Positions 1-8,860 are shown, counted from the stretch's first letter. The stretch is DNA of 64,000 nt from Rhodobacter sp. (GCA_020250175.1 JADCEN010000022.1:1-64000); one strand, 5' to 3'. Translations and numbers: made by a program. The notes: generated from the sequence alone by a model not told the origin.

Positions 1-114
1 CAGCCGCCGCGCGATCACCCCCCAGTTGCGGGCCGAGCCGAACAGGCCATGCGCGATCAGCAGCGGCGGCGCCGTGGCGGGCGTGACAGCGGGATGGCGT
101 AGGATGTGCAGCAT
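1..114 (-). CDS. alpha/beta-fold hydrolase, N-terminal part only
   Basis: The first 38 codons of a leftward gene that runs off the window. The start ATG is at 112-114. The reading contains LLIAHGLFGSARNWG, the oxyanion-hole HG region typical of YbfF-like alpha/beta hydrolases, in which the loop after HGLFG lies just before the first catalytic motifs. The catalytic serine region lies outside the window, so substrate and activity cannot be judged. It is divergent from the small membrane protein gene at 209, with about 95 bp between the two starts. Confidence 0.75.
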   Translation of the reverse strand, partial: MLHILRHPAVTPATAPPLLIAHGLFGSARNWGVIARRL

Positions 115-208
115 GGGCACGTCATATCGTGCGCGGCCTGCGCCTGCCAGAACTGTTGAAGCGCCCCGCGCCCGCGCCTATGCTGTGGCGTCATTCCGGG
201 GGATGGCC

Positions 209-580
209 ATGGGTGTGGCGACGATTCAGCAGATGGCAGACCGGGTGGCGGCCCTGATGGACGAAAAGCTGCATGTCCGCGGCAGAACCTTGGGCGACCG
301 CTTGCGCCGGGGCGCAGGAAAACTGCCCAGGGCGGTGCGCGCCGAGGCACGCTTTCTCGAATCGGCGGCGGCGCAGGCGCAGAACCCAAAGCTGATGGTG
401 CAGATCGATGACGGGCGTGTGCGCGCGGCTTATGATGCCTGCCTGCGGTACCTGAACGGGGTGGACCGCAAGGCCCGGCGCCGGGCGATGCTGGCCGGGA
501 TCGCCAGTTCCATTGCCTTCAGCCTGTTCGTAGTGGGGGTGCTGTTTCTTGCGGTGCTGTACTGGCGCGGGCTGTTCTGA
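209..580 (+). CDS. conserved small protein with a C-terminal membrane helix
   Basis: A 123-residue protein of unknown function. Residues about 1-85 are charged and helical, with an AQNPKLMVQID stretch and YDACLRYLNGVDR before the anchor. The last 30 residues form one hydrophobic segment (about 95-118), so it is probably tail-anchored in the inner membrane. The start at 209 is preferred because a G-rich Shine-Dalgarno (198-202) lies 6 nt upstream. An ATG at 203 is the alternative. From memory, similar proteins are common and uncharacterised in Rhodobacteraceae. Confidence 0.65.
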   Translation: MGVATIQQMADRVAALMDEKLHVRGRTLGDRLRRGAGKLPRAVRAEARFLESAAAQAQNPKLMVQIDDGRVRAAYDACLRYLNGVDRKARRRAMLAGIASSIAFSLFVVGVLFLAVLYWRGLF

Positions 581-696
581 CGGAAGCATCGCACGAAAAG
601 TGCATTCAGCCCTTGTGCGAACGCAAGACCCGGCTCGGCACCGCCCCGGTATGCCTAGCGGATTTCCAGGCGTATCCGTCAGCATGGCACCCTCTG

Positions 697-776
697 TTCA
701 AGCCATCGCCTGCGGCGATGAAGTGGCTTCGGCATTGCCGTGGCAGGAACAGGCCGCAGATTGCGTCGACCTCTTT
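697..776 (-). mobile_element. fossil of an IS630-type transposase 3' end
   Basis: About 80 bp nearly repeated at 41512-41594. Read leftward, both copies give the same C-terminal end, here LPRQCRSHFIAAGDG. It resembles the proline-x-C-x-x-(Y/H)F-x-AAG ending of IS630-family transposases. Nothing upstream of it in the same frame looks like the rest of a transposase, so only a scar remains. The gap 581-823 holds nothing else that I can recognise. Confidence 0.4.
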
Positions 777-823
777 ACGGCTAGCCAGACATCAACAGCC
801 GCAGAGCTTGCCCTGCGGGGCAG

Positions 824-1729
824 TCAGGCACCATCCCCCCTCTGGCTTTCCACCCCGTTCGCCCGTGCCACAAAATCTGTCAGGTGCGGCACATAATCCT
901 CTGGCCCCGCGCCGCCCTGCGCCACTGCGCTGGCAAAGCTGTTCTTAGCCGCGCTGGCCATCGTCGTGGTGACGGTGGCGGCATTGGCCATGCTTTCCAG
1001 ATAGCGCAGGTCCTTGTAGGCATTCGACAGGGTAAAGCGGTGCGCCTCGCGGTTACCGTCCAGCGCATAGTTCATGAAGGTCTGGTAAAAGCCGCAGTCC
1101 ATCCGGCCCCCCCGGATCACCGAGTCGAAGGTGGCGGTTGAAATCCCCACCCTGGCGGCCAGCGCCAGCGCCTCGGCATAGATCGCGGCGTAGCCCAAAG
1201 ACAGGAAGTTGTTCAGAAGCTTCATCCGGTGGCCGTCGCCGACCCGCCCGATGTGAACGATCTTCCCGGCCCAGGTGGCGATGACTGGCCTGATGCGGGT
1301 GAACACCTGCGGCTCTGCGCCGACCATGCAGTCCAGCGTGCCCGCCCAGGCCTCTTTCGGGGTGCGGGAAAGGGGGGCGTCGGCGAAGTGGACGCCTGTG
1401 GCGGCCAGATCGGCGGCGAGGCGTTCGGTGACCACAGGGTCGGAGGTGGAGCAATCGACAATCACCGTACCGGGGCGCAGGTGGGGGGTCATCTTCGCAA
1501 CCGTCCCGGCCACCTGGGGCGAGCCGGGGAGGGTGAGGAAGATGATGGTGGAGCGGGCGGCGAGCGCATCCAATGCGGCCTCGACAGCGCCCCTTCCGAT
1601 CAGATCGTCCACAGGCGCGCGGTTGCGGTGGGCGGTGACGGTCAGGGGATAGCCCTTCTCGACAATGTTCTTCGCCATGCCGTGGCCCATCAGGCCGACG
1701 CCGATGAAGCCGATGTGTTCCTGGGTCAT
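824..1729 (-). CDS. NAD(P)-dependent oxidoreductase of the 3-hydroxyisobutyrate dehydrogenase (GarR/MmsB) family
   Basis: A 301-residue beta-hydroxyacid dehydrogenase. The N-terminal Rossmann motif is IGFIGVGLMGHGMAKN (residues 5-20). The usual substrate-loop signature DAPVSGG is replaced by DAPLSRTPKEAWAGTLD. The conserved catalytic lysine is in MKLLNNF in the C-terminal helical domain. The start is set by an AGGAGA sequence 7-12 nt upstream of ATG at 1729. In-frame ATGs further upstream lack one. The gene is divergent from rpsD. The substrate (3-hydroxyisobutyrate, tartronate semialdehyde or succinic semialdehyde type) cannot be told from sequence. Confidence 0.85.
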   Translation of the reverse strand: MTQEHIGFIGVGLMGHGMAKNIVEKGYPLTVTAHRNRAPVDDLIGRGAVEAALDALAARSTIIFLTLPGSPQVAGTVAKMTPHLRPGTVIVDCSTSDPVVTERLAADLAATGVHFADAPLSRTPKEAWAGTLDCMVGAEPQVFTRIRPVIATWAGKIVHIGRVGDGHRMKLLNNFLSLGYAAIYAEALALAARVGISTATFDSVIRGGRMDCGFYQTFMNYALDGNREAHRFTLSNAYKDLRYLESMANAATVTTTMASAAKNSFASAVAQGGAGPEDYVPHLTDFVARANGVESQRGDGA

Positions 1730-1791
1730 TGGGGTCTCCTTTGGCGGGGAGAGTGGCGCAATCCCTGCGGATTGACAATCGGCAGGCGCTG

Positions 1792-1819
1792 TTGACTCTG
1801 CGGCTTTGGCCTGTATAAG
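1792..1819 (+). promoter_or_regulatory. sigma-70-like promoter for rpsD
   Basis: TTGACT at 1792-1797 and TATAAG at 1814-1819 are separated by 16 bp and point towards rpsD, leaving a leader of roughly 130 nt. The leader has GC-rich inverted repeats and could carry autoregulation by S4. That would match the known S4 translational control in other bacteria, but it is only inferred here. Confidence 0.55.
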
Positions 1820-1957
1820 CCGCCCGTTCCGGGCTGCTGCCCGGGGCATTTATTGGTGTTGGCGGCCCCCGCAAGGGGATGCCTGTCGCCGGGGCGACCC
1901 GGAAAGGACAACGCCCTTCATCGCCGCCGTGCGGCAGCATAACGAAGGAGATCAGCG

Positions 1958-2578
1958 GTGACCAAACGCACCTCTGCCAAGCACAAGATCGACCGCCGCA
2001 TGGGCGAGAATATCTGGGGCCGTCCGAAATCCCCGGTGAACAAGCGCGAATATGGCCCCGGCCAGCACGGCCAGCGCCGCAAGAACAAGCTGTCGGATTT
2101 CGGCACGCAGCTGCGCGCCAAGCAGAAGCTCAAGGGCTATTACGGCGACCTGACGGAAAAGCAGTTCCGCAAGATTTACGGCGAAGCCGAGCGCGTGAAG
2201 GGTGACACCGGCGAAATGCTGGTCGGTCTGCTCGAGCGCCGCCTGGATGCCGTCGTCTACCGCGCCAAGCTGGTTCCGACGATGTTCGCGGCCCGCCAGT
2301 TCGTGAACCATGGCCATGTCCTGGTGAACGGCAAGCGTGTCAACATCGCTTCCTACCGCGTCAGGGAAGGCGACCTGATCGAGGTCCGCCAGAAATCCAA
2401 GCAGATGGCGCTGATACTTGAGGCGATCCAGCTGACCGAACGGGATGTTCCCGATTACCTGGAAGTCGACCATTCCAGGCTGACGGTGAAGTTCGTGCGC
2501 ACCCCGGCGCTGGGCGACGTGCCCTACCCGGTCCAGATGGAACCGAACCTCGTCGTCGAATACTACGCCAAGAACTGA
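1958..2578 (+). CDS. rpsD: 30S ribosomal protein S4
   Basis: A full-length 206-residue S4, a primary 16S rRNA-binding protein of the small subunit body. The N-terminus [14 protein letters not shown], the GPGQHGQRR motif (about residues 33-41) and the S4 RNA-binding domain (about 95-160, with [12 protein letters not shown] and [12 protein letters not shown]) are all present. The start is a GTG with AAGGAG upstream. The gene is monocistronic, as usual in alphaproteobacteria, with its own promoter and a hairpin terminator. It is a useful phylogenetic marker for placing this organism. Confidence 0.98.
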   Translation: MTKRTSAKHKIDRRMGENIWGRPKSPVNKREYGPGQHGQRRKNKLSDFGTQLRAKQKLKGYYGDLTEKQFRKIYGEAERVKGDTGEMLVGLLERRLDAVVYRAKLVPTMFAARQFVNHGHVLVNGKRVNIASYRVREGDLIEVRQKSKQMALILEAIQLTERDVPDYLEVDHSRLTVKFVRTPALGDVPYPVQMEPNLVVEYYAKN

Positions 2579-2600
2579 TCCGCGCCCCGGCGCAGGACCA

Positions 2601-2640
2601 GGGGCCGTTGCGGGCAGACCCGCAGCGGCCCTTTGATTTC
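2601..2640 (+). terminator. rho-independent terminator after rpsD
   Basis: The arms GGGGCCGTTGCGGG and CCCGCAGCGGCCCT pair through about 13 bp, with one G-U and a short loop, and are followed by TTTGATTT. It starts 22 nt after the rpsD stop. Confidence 0.8.
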
Positions 2641-2728
2641 CTGTGGCCATTCGTTAAGAAATCGGGGTGCCGGGCGCAGGGACCCGCGCCATGTCCACCG
2701 CGTGAAACGCCAGTGAGCGAGATCAGCC

Positions 2729-3265
2729 ATGCTGCCCAAGAACCAGGTCGAACAGAAATTCGAGCAGCTCCTGTTTATGTCGCGGTGGCTTATGGCACCG
2801 ATGTACATGGGGCTGGTCGTGACGCTGGGCATGCTGATGGTCGTGTTTCTGCGGGATCTGTGGAAATATGCCCTGCAGATCATGACAATGAGTGCCGAGC
2901 AGGTGATCCTTGTGGCGCTGACGCTGATCGACCTGACGCTTGCGGCCAACCTGCTGCTGATCGTGCTGTTTTCAGGCTATGAGAATTTCGTGTCGAAACT
3001 TGAGATTGACGACGGCGGCGACCGGCCCGACTGGATGGGAACGGTCGATTTTTCCGGCCTGAAGATGAAGCTGATCGCCTCGATCGTGGCGATTTCGGGC
3101 ATTCACCTTTTGAAGCGGTTCATGGAAATCGGCGATTCGGTTGCAGATGCCAAGTTCGGCGAGACCGAGCTTTACTGGTTCGTGGTGATCCACCTTACCT
3201 TCGTGGTCTCGGGGGTCATGCTGGCGGCGATGGACTGGCTTTCGGCCCGGTCCGCCAAGAAATAA
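2729..3265 (+). CDS. YqhA/UPF0114 (TIGR00645) family integral membrane protein
   Basis: A 178-residue inner-membrane protein with hydrophobic segments at about 20-42, 60-85, 110-130 and 147-168. It has the family-typical start (EQKFEQLLFMSRWLMAPMY), the central NLLLIVLFSGYENFVSK and the C-terminal HLTFVVSGVMLAAMDW. The length is normal for the family. The function is unknown. It is a single gene following the rpsD terminator. Confidence 0.88.
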   Translation: MLPKNQVEQKFEQLLFMSRWLMAPMYMGLVVTLGMLMVVFLRDLWKYALQIMTMSAEQVILVALTLIDLTLAANLLLIVLFSGYENFVSKLEIDDGGDRPDWMGTVDFSGLKMKLIASIVAISGIHLLKRFMEIGDSVADAKFGETELYWFVVIHLTFVVSGVMLAAMDWLSARSAKK

Positions 3266-3386
3266 GGGACAACCGGCAGGCTGGCCTGCAGGCGACCGGC
3301 GGTGGTTTTTCCAGAGTATTGCGTTTTCGTGTCATTTCACCCGCGTATTGATCCATTGGTCTTCGTCCGGGCAACACATCCGATCC

Positions 3387-3415
3387 TTGGAAAAGCGGTG
3401 CGGAAGCTTTTCCAA
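3387..3415. terminator. possible terminator hairpin downstream of pgeF
   Basis: A perfect 10-bp inverted repeat, TTGGAAAAGC and GCTTTTCCAA, with a 9-nt loop. It ends 2 nt before the pgeF stop codon (read leftward) and lies between convergent genes. It lacks a clear trailing T-run on either strand, so termination is only suggested by its position. Confidence 0.4.
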
Positions 3416-3416
3416 C

Positions 3417-4169
3417 CTACAGCCGGATCACCGAAATCAGCCGCCCATAGTCCGCCTCGCCCGCGTGGGTGGTGCGCCGGAAGGAAAAGAACCGCTCGGG
3501 ATCGCGGTAGGTGCAATGGCGCGTCCATTCGGCATGGCCGACCCCGGCCTGACACAGGCGTTGCAGGCTGTAGCCGGGCAGGTCAAACAGCATCCGGTCG
3601 CCGGGGCCATTGGCAAAGAAGCGCCGGCTGTGCGGGTCGTCCCGCAGGAAGCTGTCAAGAAATTCCGGACCCACCTCATAGGCGGTCTGGCTGATGGCGG
3701 GGCCGATCACGGCGGTGATGGCCGCGCGGGTGGCCCCCAGCGCTTCCATCGCCGCCAGCGCGGCTTCCAGCACGCCGTCGCGGCTGCCGCGCCAGCCCGC
3801 GTGCGCCGCCCCGATGACGCCTGCCTTCGAATCGGAAAACAGCACCGGCTGGCAATCGGCGGTCAGCACAGCCAGGCCGATGCCGGGGGTCGCGGTGACA
3901 AGGGCGTCGGCGCGCGGGCGCTGATCGGGTGGGGTGGTCAGCGTGACCACGTCGGCGGAATGAACCTGGTTGACCGTCACCAGATGCGTCAGCGGCAGGT
4001 CCATCGCCTGTGCCACACGGGCGCGGTTGATGGCCACGGCATCGCTCAGGTCGCTGCTGCCGGTCCCGCAGTTCAGCCCTGCGAAAATGCCGGACGAGGC
4101 CCCGCCTTTGCGGCTGAAGAACCCGTGGCGGGTTCCCGGAAGGGCATCCGAGGTGATGATGTCCAGCAT
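3417..4169 (-). CDS. pgeF: peptidoglycan editing factor PgeF (YfiH, multicopper-like laccase domain)
   Basis: 250 residues, normal for the family. The metal-site signature is intact: NQVHS with His70, TADCQPV with Cys106 and AAHAGWRG with His123. GPAIS and a CTYRD motif with a conserved cysteine follow later. In E. coli, PgeF removes mis-incorporated amino acids from peptidoglycan precursors. The older label 'polyphenol oxidase' refers to the same fold. It is the last gene of a leftward operon lgt-methyltransferase-pgeF, starting 1 nt after the preceding stop, so it is translationally coupled. Confidence 0.93.
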   Translation of the reverse strand: MLDIITSDALPGTRHGFFSRKGGASSGIFAGLNCGTGSSDLSDAVAINRARVAQAMDLPLTHLVTVNQVHSADVVTLTTPPDQRPRADALVTATPGIGLAVLTADCQPVLFSDSKAGVIGAAHAGWRGSRDGVLEAALAAMEALGATRAAITAVIGPAISQTAYEVGPEFLDSFLRDDPHSRRFFANGPGDRMLFDLPGYSLQRLCQAGVGHAEWTRHCTYRDPERFFSFRRTTHAGEADYGRLISVIRL

Positions 4170-4170
4170 G

Positions 4171-5229
4171 TCAGAACCCCGGCGGCGGCGGCGCGCTGCG
4201 CGGGTGCAGCGCCAGCGCCTTGAACAACTGTCCCATTTCCGCAGGGTGGGTCAAGCGGCGATGCGCCGCGATATGCGCCGTCAGTGCGGCACCCGTCAAG
4301 CGCCCTGCCAAGGCCTGGGCGCGGGCCGTGATGCCCAGCCGCTCCAGCAGAACCCCCTGCGGCACCGGACCCGCCACGGCGCAGGGGGCGGCGGCCTGTG
4401 CCAGCGCCTCGAAATCGACATGGGCAGTCAGGTCGGCCTTGCCGGGATCGGCCAGGGGATCTGCGAAGGCATGGCGGCGCAGCGCCTGCAACGTATCCCC
4501 GCGTGAGTGCCAGTCGCCGTAATCGATCAGCAGTGCCGCCCCGCCGGACCGCTCGATACGGGCCGCAAGGCCCGCAACGATGGCCTGCGCGGGGGCGCAG
4601 GTTTCCACAATATCTCCGGGGGCGGTATCCGCAAGGCGATGCTCCAGCACGGCCATGCGGGTTGGGGCGGACAGGCCAAAGGCGAGGTGCCCGCCGCGTT
4701 CCCCGACCAGGCGTTCCTGCCAGCCCTCGGCGTGGCGCTGAAACTGGCGGATCGGCAGGGCATCGAAAAACTCGTTCGCCAGCAGGAACAGGGGCATCTC
4801 AGGCAGGGTATCGATGCGCTCGGCCCACTGCACCGGATGGGGGGCAAGGGTGGCCTTCTGACAGGCGCGCAAGGCAGGCGATGCTTCGATCAGCACCACG
4901 CGCCCGGCGGCGTGAAAGCCGGGCACCGCGCGCGTTGCCCGCAGCACATCGGCCATCAGCGTGCCGCGCCCGGGGCCCAGTTCGGCCAGAACAAAGGCGG
5001 TCGGTGCGCCCTGATCCTGCCAGGCCTGCGCCAGGCACAGACCCAGCATTTCGCCGAACATCTGGCTGATCTCGGGCGCGGTGATGAAATCGCCCCCGGC
5101 GCCAAAGGGCGGGCGGGTGGTGTAATAGCCATGCTCGGGGTGCAGCAGGCAGTCGGCCATGTAATCGGCGATGCTCAGCGGCCCGCTGACGCGGATGCGG
5201 CGCAGCAGCAGGTCTTCCAGCGCGGTCAT
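4171..5229 (-). CDS. class I SAM-dependent methyltransferase, NDUFAF7/MidA (COG1565) family
   Basis: 352 residues. The family N-terminus is [21 protein letters not shown]-like, then [16 protein letters not shown], then the SAM-binding [32 protein letters not shown] and ALLIDYGD complete the signature set. The mitochondrial homologue NDUFAF7 methylates an arginine of the complex I subunit NDUFS2. The bacterial target is presumed similar but unproven. The start is set by a 4-nt ATGA overlap with the end of lgt, and this trims about 100 spurious upstream residues of the open frame. Confidence 0.9.
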   Translation of the reverse strand: MTALEDLLLRRIRVSGPLSIADYMADCLLHPEHGYYTTRPPFGAGGDFITAPEISQMFGEMLGLCLAQAWQDQGAPTAFVLAELGPGRGTLMADVLRATRAVPGFHAAGRVVLIEASPALRACQKATLAPHPVQWAERIDTLPEMPLFLLANEFFDALPIRQFQRHAEGWQERLVGERGGHLAFGLSAPTRMAVLEHRLADTAPGDIVETCAPAQAIVAGLAARIERSGGAALLIDYGDWHSRGDTLQALRRHAFADPLADPGKADLTAHVDFEALAQAAAPCAVAGPVPQGVLLERLGITARAQALAGRLTGAALTAHIAAHRRLTHPAEMGQLFKALALHPRSAPPPPGF

Positions 5230-6104
5230 GCCCGCCGTCGGGCCAGCACGATCAGCAGCAGTCCGGCCAGGATCATCGGCAGTGACAGAAGCTGTCCCAT
5301 GCTCATCCCGGCCGCGCCAAGCTGCAGCACATGGCCCATCGGATTGTCCGGCGTGATGAACTGCGCATCGGCCTGCCGGAAGAACTCCACGATAAAGCGC
5401 GCCAGCCCGTAGCCCGCAAGGAACAGCCCGAAGGTCTGGCCCGGTCGTTTCAGCCAGCCGTGCCGGACCACCAGGATCAGCAGCACCGCGCCCAGGATCA
5501 GCCCTTCCAGCGCGGCCTCGTAAAGCTGCGACGGGTGACGCGCGCAAACGTCGATCACGCCGGGGCAGGTCTGCGCCGCCTCACCGGGAAAGGCCACGCC
5601 CCAGGGCAGGGTGGTGGGGCGACCCCAAAGCTCGGCATTGATGAAATTGGCAATGCGGCCCAGCAGCAGGCCGGGCGGGGTGGCAACCGCAAGGGCATCC
5701 GCCGTGGGCAGCAGGGGAATCCGCTGGTTCCGGCAGAAGATCAGCGTGGCCGCGACGACGCCCAGAAACCCGCCATGAAAGGACATGCCACCTTCCCAGA
5801 CCCGCAGGATCTGGGCCGGATCGGCAAGAAACTGCGCGGGTTGGTAGAACACCACATACCCCAGCCGGCCACCAAGGATGACGCCAAGGATGATCCAGGT
5901 CAGCAGGCTTTCCACCTGTGCGGCGGTCATCGGCGGGCCGTCGCGCCACAAGGCCGGGCGGCGCACCAGCGCCGTGACAATCCGCCAGCCGATCACCAGA
6001 CCCGCGATATAGGCCAGCGCATACCAGCGCAGGGCAAAGGTCATGCCGAACAGGCTGATCGAAAAGATGTCCGGGCTGATATCGGGGAAGGGCAGATAGG
6101 TCAT
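5226..6104 (-). CDS. lgt: prolipoprotein diacylglyceryl transferase
   Basis: 292 residues with about seven membrane helices. The Lgt signature [15 protein letters not shown] (about 149-163), the essential HGG motif (His110) and the [15 protein letters not shown] segment near the N-terminus are all present. It transfers diacylglycerol from phosphatidylglycerol to the lipobox cysteine of prolipoproteins in the inner membrane. It is the first gene of a three-gene leftward operon. The start at 6104 is chosen because the conserved protein begins there. The longer frame upstream is proline-rich and overlaps the promoter region. Confidence 0.95.
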   Translation of the reverse strand: MTYLPFPDISPDIFSISLFGMTFALRWYALAYIAGLVIGWRIVTALVRRPALWRDGPPMTAAQVESLLTWIILGVILGGRLGYVVFYQPAQFLADPAQILRVWEGGMSFHGGFLGVVAATLIFCRNQRIPLLPTADALAVATPPGLLLGRIANFINAELWGRPTTLPWGVAFPGEAAQTCPGVIDVCARHPSQLYEAALEGLILGAVLLILVVRHGWLKRPGQTFGLFLAGYGLARFIVEFFRQADAQFITPDNPMGHVLQLGAAGMSMGQLLSLPMILAGLLLIVLARRRA

Positions 6105-6211
6105 TCCGGCTCCTGCGGCGTTTGGGGGCTTTTCCGGCGGGGCTGCGGCGATGTCAACCTTGCCGAGGGCACCCTGCGGGGCCATATAGGGCAGGAAAGA
6201 CGGAGGGTCCG

Positions 6212-6481
6212 ATGCAGAGCCGCAACAAGTTCTTCGACGATATGTCGCAACTGATGACCAACGCGATGGGCGTGGCCCAAGGGGCCAAGGCAGAGGCAGA
6301 GACGGCGATGAAGGGCTTCATCGACCGCTGGATGGCCGACCGCGATTTCGTCACGCGCGAGGAATTCGATGCCGTGCGCGCCATGGCCCAGAAGGCGCGC
6401 GAGGAAAACGCCACCCTGCAAGCGCGAATCGAGGCGCTGGAAGCGGCGGCGGGCGGCAAGAAGAAGGGCGGATCAGCCTGA
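6212..6481 (+). CDS. BMFP-domain (UbiK/YqiC-like) accessory protein
   Basis: 89 residues. It has a short N-terminal amphipathic part and a C-terminal coiled coil with [18 protein letters not shown], then [10 protein letters not shown] and a Lys/Gly-rich tail. This is the Brucella membrane-fusogenic protein (BMFP) pattern. In gammaproteobacteria the related UbiK assists the ubiquinone synthesis complex, but in alphaproteobacteria the role is less certain. The start at 6212 follows a GGAGGG sequence. It is divergent from lgt. Confidence 0.82.
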   Translation: MQSRNKFFDDMSQLMTNAMGVAQGAKAEAETAMKGFIDRWMADRDFVTREEFDAVRAMAQKAREENATLQARIEALEAAAGGKKKGGSA

Positions 6482-6678
6482 CCGCAGGGTCTGCCGGCGG
6501 AATCACAGGCAAGTCTGCCGCGCGGTCTTGCCGGGGCCGTGGCTGTGGGCGGGACGCACCAAACGAACCGATGCCGAAGACCGCAGGCTTCTTCAGCAGC
6601 ATGTTGGGACGGTGAAGGGGACGCAGGACTGTATTCCTGTCTCTCCGAAGGCTTTGGCAAGGTTTTCGCACTGCTGCG

Positions 6679-6840
6679 CATCTCGAGCACAAGGCGATCT
6701 GCGACCGACCCTTCCCTGATAAGGGCATGTGCTTCCGAGGCCCGCTCGGGCGGAAACACGCCCGTGATCTGCGGCGCGATGCGCCCGTCGGACAGCAAAG
6801 CAGCACGCATTGCGAGATCTTCACGGAACCAGGCCGGGTG
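6679..6840 (-). pseudogene. C-terminal fragment of a zinc-type alcohol dehydrogenase/quinone reductase
   Basis: About 50 codons read leftward with EDLAMRAALLSDGRIAPQI, FPPERASEAHALI and ADRLVLEM. This matches the usual end of MDR-family quinone oxidoreductases (a DGRI-x-P repeat, the substrate-domain helix and a final VLE strand). No nucleotide-binding domain lies upstream and there is no stop at the natural end. It is a decayed remnant next to other broken genes. Confidence 0.6.
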
Positions 6841-6991
6841 CGCCTTTCTGCAAGCTGCAGTATCCTGGAAATGCACGGTCCCGTTTCGCCACTTTGTCAC
6901 AAGGTGCCGCAGGATGCTCCAGCCGAGGCGAAGTCCTTGGGCTCAAGTTTCAAGTGCAACACCCGGAGGCTGAAAGGCGCAGGATGTTGCG

Positions 6992-7400
6992 ATGGACCCA
7001 CGAAGCAAGCACCCCAGCCGTGAGGGACGTGGCGTGATCTTCTCCGGGCCTGGCCGGGGGAGCAGCCCGCGGGCCATCGACCGGCTTGTTGGCCGTCCCG
7101 CCAGCCCGATCTGCCGGGAGTTGGCGCGCGGGCGGCAGGGCGATGGCTTTTGCTGCGTTGCGACGGCGCGGCGCGTGCATGACGCGCGGCAGACGCCGCC
7201 GTAGGTTGGTCGAGGGCAGTGCAACCTGCCGGTTTGTGCACGGCCACCTCGTTCATCGGCGCGGGTCTTCCGGGCAGATCGCGCAGGGACTGCGGCTGAT
7301 GAAGCCCGATGTCCCCTCAGCCCGCGTCAGACCCGAGACCATCTATACCGCAATCTGCGCCCAGCCGCGCGGCGGGTTGAAGGCGGCGATGGTCAAGTGT
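6992..7400 (+). pseudogene. decayed IS30-family transposase
   Basis: The reading starts with an HTH-like stretch (SPRAIDRLVGRPASPICREL, the helix-turn-helix of IS30 enzymes). It then changes frame near 7195-7205 and continues with FVHGHLVHRRGSSGQIAQGL and VRPETIYTAICAQPRGGLK, which is the hallmark ETIY-AI-A-PRG region. The DDE catalytic core beyond this is missing. At least one frameshift and a 3' truncation make it non-functional. Confidence 0.65.
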
Positions 7401-7830
7401 TTGATCCTCTCAAGCATGGTTCGTTCCTTCTTGTCGCCGACCGGAAAATCAGCCCTTCGGCATCAGGACCTTGATGGTAAAGCTGTAGGGGTTCTCCGTT
7501 CAGCTTCGAAACCGAACAGAATCACAACCTGCTGAACTCACTCAATCAGTTTCAAATCACCCTCGTGGAGTGTCGACTGATCGGCGTGAGCCGACTGCTA
7601 TCATCCCTCCGCAAGAGACGACCCTGCGCAGCGCGCCGCAGGATCGAGATGCCATGGCAACCGCCAGCTATGGGCGGATTGCGCTGCGTTCAAAATTCGA
7701 GGTTCGAACCCTCAGTGTCCGATTCGGCCTTGGATCATCGCAAGCAAATCCGACGCTGGATCACGACCACACCCCCTGTCACAAGCGTCTGCTCCCAACC
7801 CGATCCTGAAAACTTCCTTGACCTCGCCCG

Positions 7831-7911
7831 CCAACCCCTTGATTTCCGTCACCCCACCATCCCGCCTACCGTGGGACTCCCAGCCCCTGCAGCAGCGGCA
7901 CCCCCCGGCGC
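7831..7911. repeat. copy of the nagA 3'-end flank
   Basis: This stretch is closely similar to 11326-11420, the intergenic DNA plus the last codons of the intact nagA. Shared blocks include TTCCGTCACCCCACCA and AGCGGCACCCCCCGGCG. It joins directly to a GNAT fragment at about 7912, which makes it a recombination or duplication junction. A third, longer copy lies at 8800-8950. Confidence 0.6.
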
Positions 7912-8317
7912 CCCCGGCGCGGTCGAGGCATCCATCGCCGGGCTGATCGCCGGAACCGGGCCGGATCAGGTCTGGGTGATGGACGGGGCGGCAACCGGCC
8001 TGGCCGAGGTGCTGCGCGTGACTTCGCTGAAAAGCATGGATCGCGGCCAGTCGGAGATTTCCTTCTGGGTCGCCCCGACCGTCTGGAACGCAGGCTTCGC
8101 CTCGGAAAGCGTGGCAGCTTTGGTGCAGGCCAACCCGCAGAAATCGCGCACGATCTTTGCCGAGATTTTTCAGGACAACCCCGGTTCAGCCCGCGTGCTG
8201 ACCAACTGCGGCTTTGCCTGTGCCGGCGATGCCGAAAGCTTCAGCGTCGTCCGCAACGCCCGGGTGCCGACATGGACCTATCTGAAGGAGCTGGACAGCG
8301 GCCGGCTCGCCCGCTGA
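7912..8317 (+). pseudogene. GNAT acetyltransferase lacking its N-terminus
   Basis: About 133 codons that match the second half of RimJ/RimL-type GNAT enzymes: SEISFWVAPTVWNAGFASE (strands 4/5 and the acetyl-CoA loop), FAEIFQDNPGSARVLTNCGF (the N-P-x-S-x-x-V/L-x-x-x-GF motif) and VPTWTY at the end. The front half is replaced by the nagA-flank repeat at 7911, so no proper start exists. Part of a decayed tandem GNAT pair. Confidence 0.6.
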
Positions 8318-8424
8318 TCCTTCACGCAAGGCGGCTGGTGCTGCGCCCGCTGGGGGAGCACGTTTGGGCGGATATGGCCCGGATCGGCGGGCAGGTGCAG
8401 GTGGCGCATCCGTTCGGTAAAGAC
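8314..8424 (+). pseudogene. N-terminal fragment of a second GNAT acetyltransferase
   Basis: It begins within the end of the preceding GNAT with LILHARRLVLRPLGEHVW, the usual first strand and 'RL-x-LRPL' motif of GNAT enzymes, then MARIGGQVQVAHPF. The similarity stops at about 8424. What follows (8425-8540) is AT-richer DNA without recognisable coding. Tandem GNAT genes are common in this group. This one is truncated. Confidence 0.5.
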
Positions 8425-8544
8425 GGATGCAGCCCCACATCCCTCAACTTTGATCTTTCAATAGCCGATTGAAATGCTCTTTCGATTTCCGGCGCTGCAT
8501 TGCAACCAAACATGTTTTGATGCTTGGTGCGCAACTTTTCCCAG

Positions 8545-8629
8545 TGGATTTGACACGCGTCAAATCCACCCGCGCCTGCCTGCCCCCGGCAGGCGCGTTC
8601 GCGCCCGCCAGGCAGGCGCGGGTGGATTT
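8545..8629. repeat. two overlapping large palindromes
   Basis: Palindrome A: TGGATTTGA (8545-8553) with TCAAATCCA (8560-8568). Palindrome B: 21-nt arms 8562-8582 and 8609-8629, perfectly complementary, with a second inner stem around a TTCG loop. The segment 8562-8568 belongs to both, so the two hairpins cannot form together. The head of palindrome B closely resembles the head of the palindrome at 50485-50539. Confidence 0.75.
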
Positions 8630-8685
8630 CGGGGCCGTATCCCTGCCCCAACCCCCCTTGCCCTGCGGCTTGCGCCTTCGGGCAA

Positions 8686-8728
8686 CGGACCGGGCCACGC
8701 TCCACCGGAGCGTGGCCTAATCGGTCCG
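8686..8728. repeat. two-step palindrome with ACC loop
   Basis: Outer arms CGGACCG (8686-8692) and CGGTCCG (8722-8728) surround a perfect 11-bp stem GGCCACGCTCC/GGAGCGTGGCC (8693-8703, 8707-8717) with the 3-nt loop ACC. The same loop and closing bases recur in the palindrome at 21610-21634. Confidence 0.7.
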
Positions 8729-8860
8729 GGCGCGGAAACTGAAGGAGATCTCACAAGTTCCGTAAGTCGGCAGAACCCCTGCCAACCCGTTCGATCTGCC
8801 CTTTGAACTCCAGATTCTCCATACCTCACCATCCTGCCCGCCGTGGGACATCCCGCCCCA

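Noticed and set aside
5331-6254. Long plus-strand frame across lgt
   Set aside because: Antisense shadow of lgt. His/Arg/Gly-rich composition typical of shadows in high-GC genes.
7690-7740. tRNA-like T-arm (GGTTCGAACC) around 7702-7720
   Set aside because: No acceptor, D-arm or anticodon arm can be built around it on either strand. It is a short palindrome in decayed DNA.
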